A DNA stretch of 7,176 nucleotides, taken from positions 39,026-46,201 of the forward strand of contig DCDV01000018.1 of the NCBI GenBank assembly GCA_002316595.1. Direction: 5' to 3'. The position numbers and the translations under genes were made by a program. A model generated the notes under the pieces. That model made no database searches, had not been told where the DNA came from, and saw only the letters and a program-made list of their open reading frames with translations. How positions within the stretch are numbered: position 1 is the stretch's first letter; each line of letters starts with the position of its first letter. Below are positions 6,237-7,176 of this stretch, piece by piece. The stretch comes from Mageeibacillus sp. UBA1046 (GTDB lineage: Bacteria; Bacillota; Clostridia; Saccharofermentanales; DTU023).

Positions 6237-6242
6237 TATAAT
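6237..6242 (+). promoter_or_regulatory. possible internal promoter -10 before the binding-protein gene
   Basis: A perfect TATAAT stands at 6237-6242. The best -35 at 17-base spacing is CTGAAG (6214-6219), a poor match, and there is no TG extension. A short stem, TCTCAG/CTGAGA (6208-6213 with 6226-6231), overlaps the -35 area. Transcription would start near 6249. An extra promoter would fit the common need for more binding protein than permease, but the evidence is weak. Confidence 0.35.
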
Positions 6243-6251
6243 AGGAAATAC

Positions 6252-6291
6252 GGTCAGGTGTTGGACTATAGGTAAAGTCTAAAATCAGACC
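6252..6291 (+). promoter_or_regulatory. possible nested stem-loop just upstream of the binding-protein RBS
   Basis: GGTC (6252-6255) can pair with GACC (6288-6291), enclosing TGGACT (6262-6267) paired with AGTCTA (6276-6281, one wobble) around an eight-base loop. The structure ends two bases before the AGGAGG site at 6294-6299. It could protect the transcript end or affect translation, but the stems are short. Confidence 0.25.
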
Positions 6292-6304
6292 TTAGGAGGT
6301 AGAA

Positions 6305-7176
6305 ATGAATAAAAAAAGAATCTTTGCACTTTTGCTTGCACTGGTGATGGTTCTCGGTCTGGTCGCTGCCTGCGGCGAGTCTGAAGCAGAACCAACTGAA
6401 ACGCCGGCAGAAACTGAAGCACCGGAAGAGACAGAAGCTCCGGAAGAAACTGAAGCTCCGGAAGAGACTGAAGCTCCGGAAGAAACTGAAGCACCGACTG
6501 AAGCACCCGATACCGATGATCTGCACAAAGAAGGCAGATTGGATGAGAACGGGAATGCTGAAATAGCATTGATTACTGACGTCGGTACCATTGACGACAA
6601 ATCATTTAACCAGGGTTCCTGGGAAGGTGTTGTCCAGTATGCATTAGACAATGACAAAACCTTCCGTTACTTCCAGCCAACAGAAGTATCTGACGCGGCT
6701 TATATCAACTCCATCAATCTTGCGATTGAGGGCGGAGCTAAAATAATCGTGACGCCGGGCTTCCTGTTTGAAACTCCGATTCATACCGTCCAAACTCAGT
6801 TCCCGGATGTCAACTTCATTCTGATTGATGGCTATCCGCATGCGGGCGACTTCGTTCCGGATATTGCGGATAACGTAACCGGTATACTCTATGCGGAACA
6901 AGAATCAGGTTATCTGGCCGGTTATGCAGCAGTACACGAAGGCTATCGTGATCTTGGCTTCATGGGCGGCATGGCTGTTCCGGCAGTTGTTCGTTTCGGC
7001 TACGGTTATCTGCAAGGCGCAGACGATGCAGCGGAGGAACTGGGCTTGGCAGCTGGTGATGTTAATGTTAAATACACCTATGTAGGTAACTTCGACGCCA
7101 GTCCGGAGAATGAATCAAAGGCAGCTTCCTGGTTCCAGGAAGGCACTGAAGTAATCTTTGCCTGCGGCGGCGCAGT
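6305..7176 (+). CDS. BMP/PnrA-family nucleoside-binding lipoprotein, N-terminal part
   Basis: The substrate-binding protein of the importer, 290 codons seen before the window ends. It begins with a lipoprotein signal: MNKKR, a hydrophobic stretch, then lipobox VAAC with Cys23 as the lipidated residue, anchoring it to the outer face of the membrane. Residues 24-72 are a Glu/Thr/Pro/Ala linker made of near-identical six-residue units. The Bmp domain (PF02608-type) follows: IALITDVGTIDDKSFNQGSWEG (87-108), AKIIVTPGFLFETPI (145-159), FPDVNFILIDG (166-176), YAEQESGYLAGYAA (196-209) and FMGGMAVPAVVRFGYGYLQGAD (219-240). The DDKSFNQ motif belongs to the purine-nucleoside site in PnrA-type proteins. 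Full-length relatives are about 350-400 residues, so perhaps a quarter is missing. AGGAGG at 6294-6299 fixes the ATG. In B. subtilis nupNOPQ the binding-protein gene is first; here it is last. Confidence 0.93.
   Translation, partial: MNKKRIFALLLALVMVLGLVAACGESEAEPTETPAETEAPEETEAPEETEAPEETEAPEETEAPTEAPDTDDLHKEGRLDENGNAEIALITDVGTIDDKSFNQGSWEGVVQYALDNDKTFRYFQPTEVSDAAYINSINLAIEGGAKIIVTPGFLFETPIHTVQTQFPDVNFILIDGYPHAGDFVPDIADNVTGILYAEQESGYLAGYAAVHEGYRDLGFMGGMAVPAVVRFGYGYLQGADDAAEELGLAAGDVNVKYTYVGNFDASPENESKAASWFQEGTEVIFACGGA
6407..6508 (+). repeat. 18-base in-frame tandem repeat coding the (PEETEA)n linker
   Basis: Five 18-base units (6407-6496) plus a partial sixth encode AETEAP, four copies of EETEAP, and TEAP, residues 35-68 of the lipoprotein. 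The second glutamate codon of the EETEAP units alternates GAG, GAA, GAG, GAA, so the DNA has a 36-base period over the 18-base one. The unit is a multiple of three, so copy-number change would lengthen or shorten the linker without breaking the frame. Confidence 0.9.

Noticed and set aside
6266..6657. Minus-strand open frames opposite the lipoprotein gene
   Set aside because: They are low-complexity shadows of the 18-base repeat in three frames, without ribosome binding sites or recognisable protein sequence.

Overview
The window looks like ordinary chromosome from an anaerobic Gram-positive-type bacterium, most likely a member of Clostridia (Bacillota). This is inferred from four things: a ferredoxin-dependent 2-oxoacid oxidoreductase subunit, strong AGGAGG-like ribosome binding sites, a lipoprotein-anchored BMP-family ABC binding protein of clostridial style, and a moderate base composition judged by eye. 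All convincing genes are on the + strand. No RNA gene, insertion sequence, CRISPR array or phage feature was seen.

Region 1 (1-1388): the C-terminal part of a 2-oxoacid:ferredoxin oxidoreductase beta subunit, cut by the window edge, is followed 35 bases later by a ZIP-family divalent metal transporter. Region 2 (1389-2192): a stand-alone ferritin-like (rubrerythrin-type) di-iron protein appears to be its own transcription unit, with an extended -10 promoter inside a short inverted repeat and a textbook intrinsic terminator behind it. Region 3 (2193-7176): a four-gene ABC importer of the BMP/PnrA nucleoside type. A double-NBD ATPase, permease 1 and permease 2 are joined by 8- and 4-base overlaps. 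After a 127-base gap comes the substrate-binding lipoprotein, which runs off the end of the window.

The four importer genes should work as one complex. The lipoprotein captures a nucleoside outside the membrane, the two permeases form the channel, and the tandem ATPase drives transport. Known relatives are Bacillus subtilis NupNOPQ (YufNOPQ) and Lactococcus BmpA-NupABC. The ZIP transporter and the ferritin-like protein could both touch metal handling, but their separate transcription signals argue against one operon.

No clearly new system is visible. The points most worth checking are the control region of the importer (2263-2382), where a near-consensus promoter, an 18-base dyad over the -10, a start-proximal hairpin with a T-run and a 16-base perfect palindrome lie within 120 bases; a terminator-like inverted repeat inside the ATPase gene (3544-3570); and an 18-base tandem repeat coding the lipoprotein linker, which carries a 36-base higher-order period.
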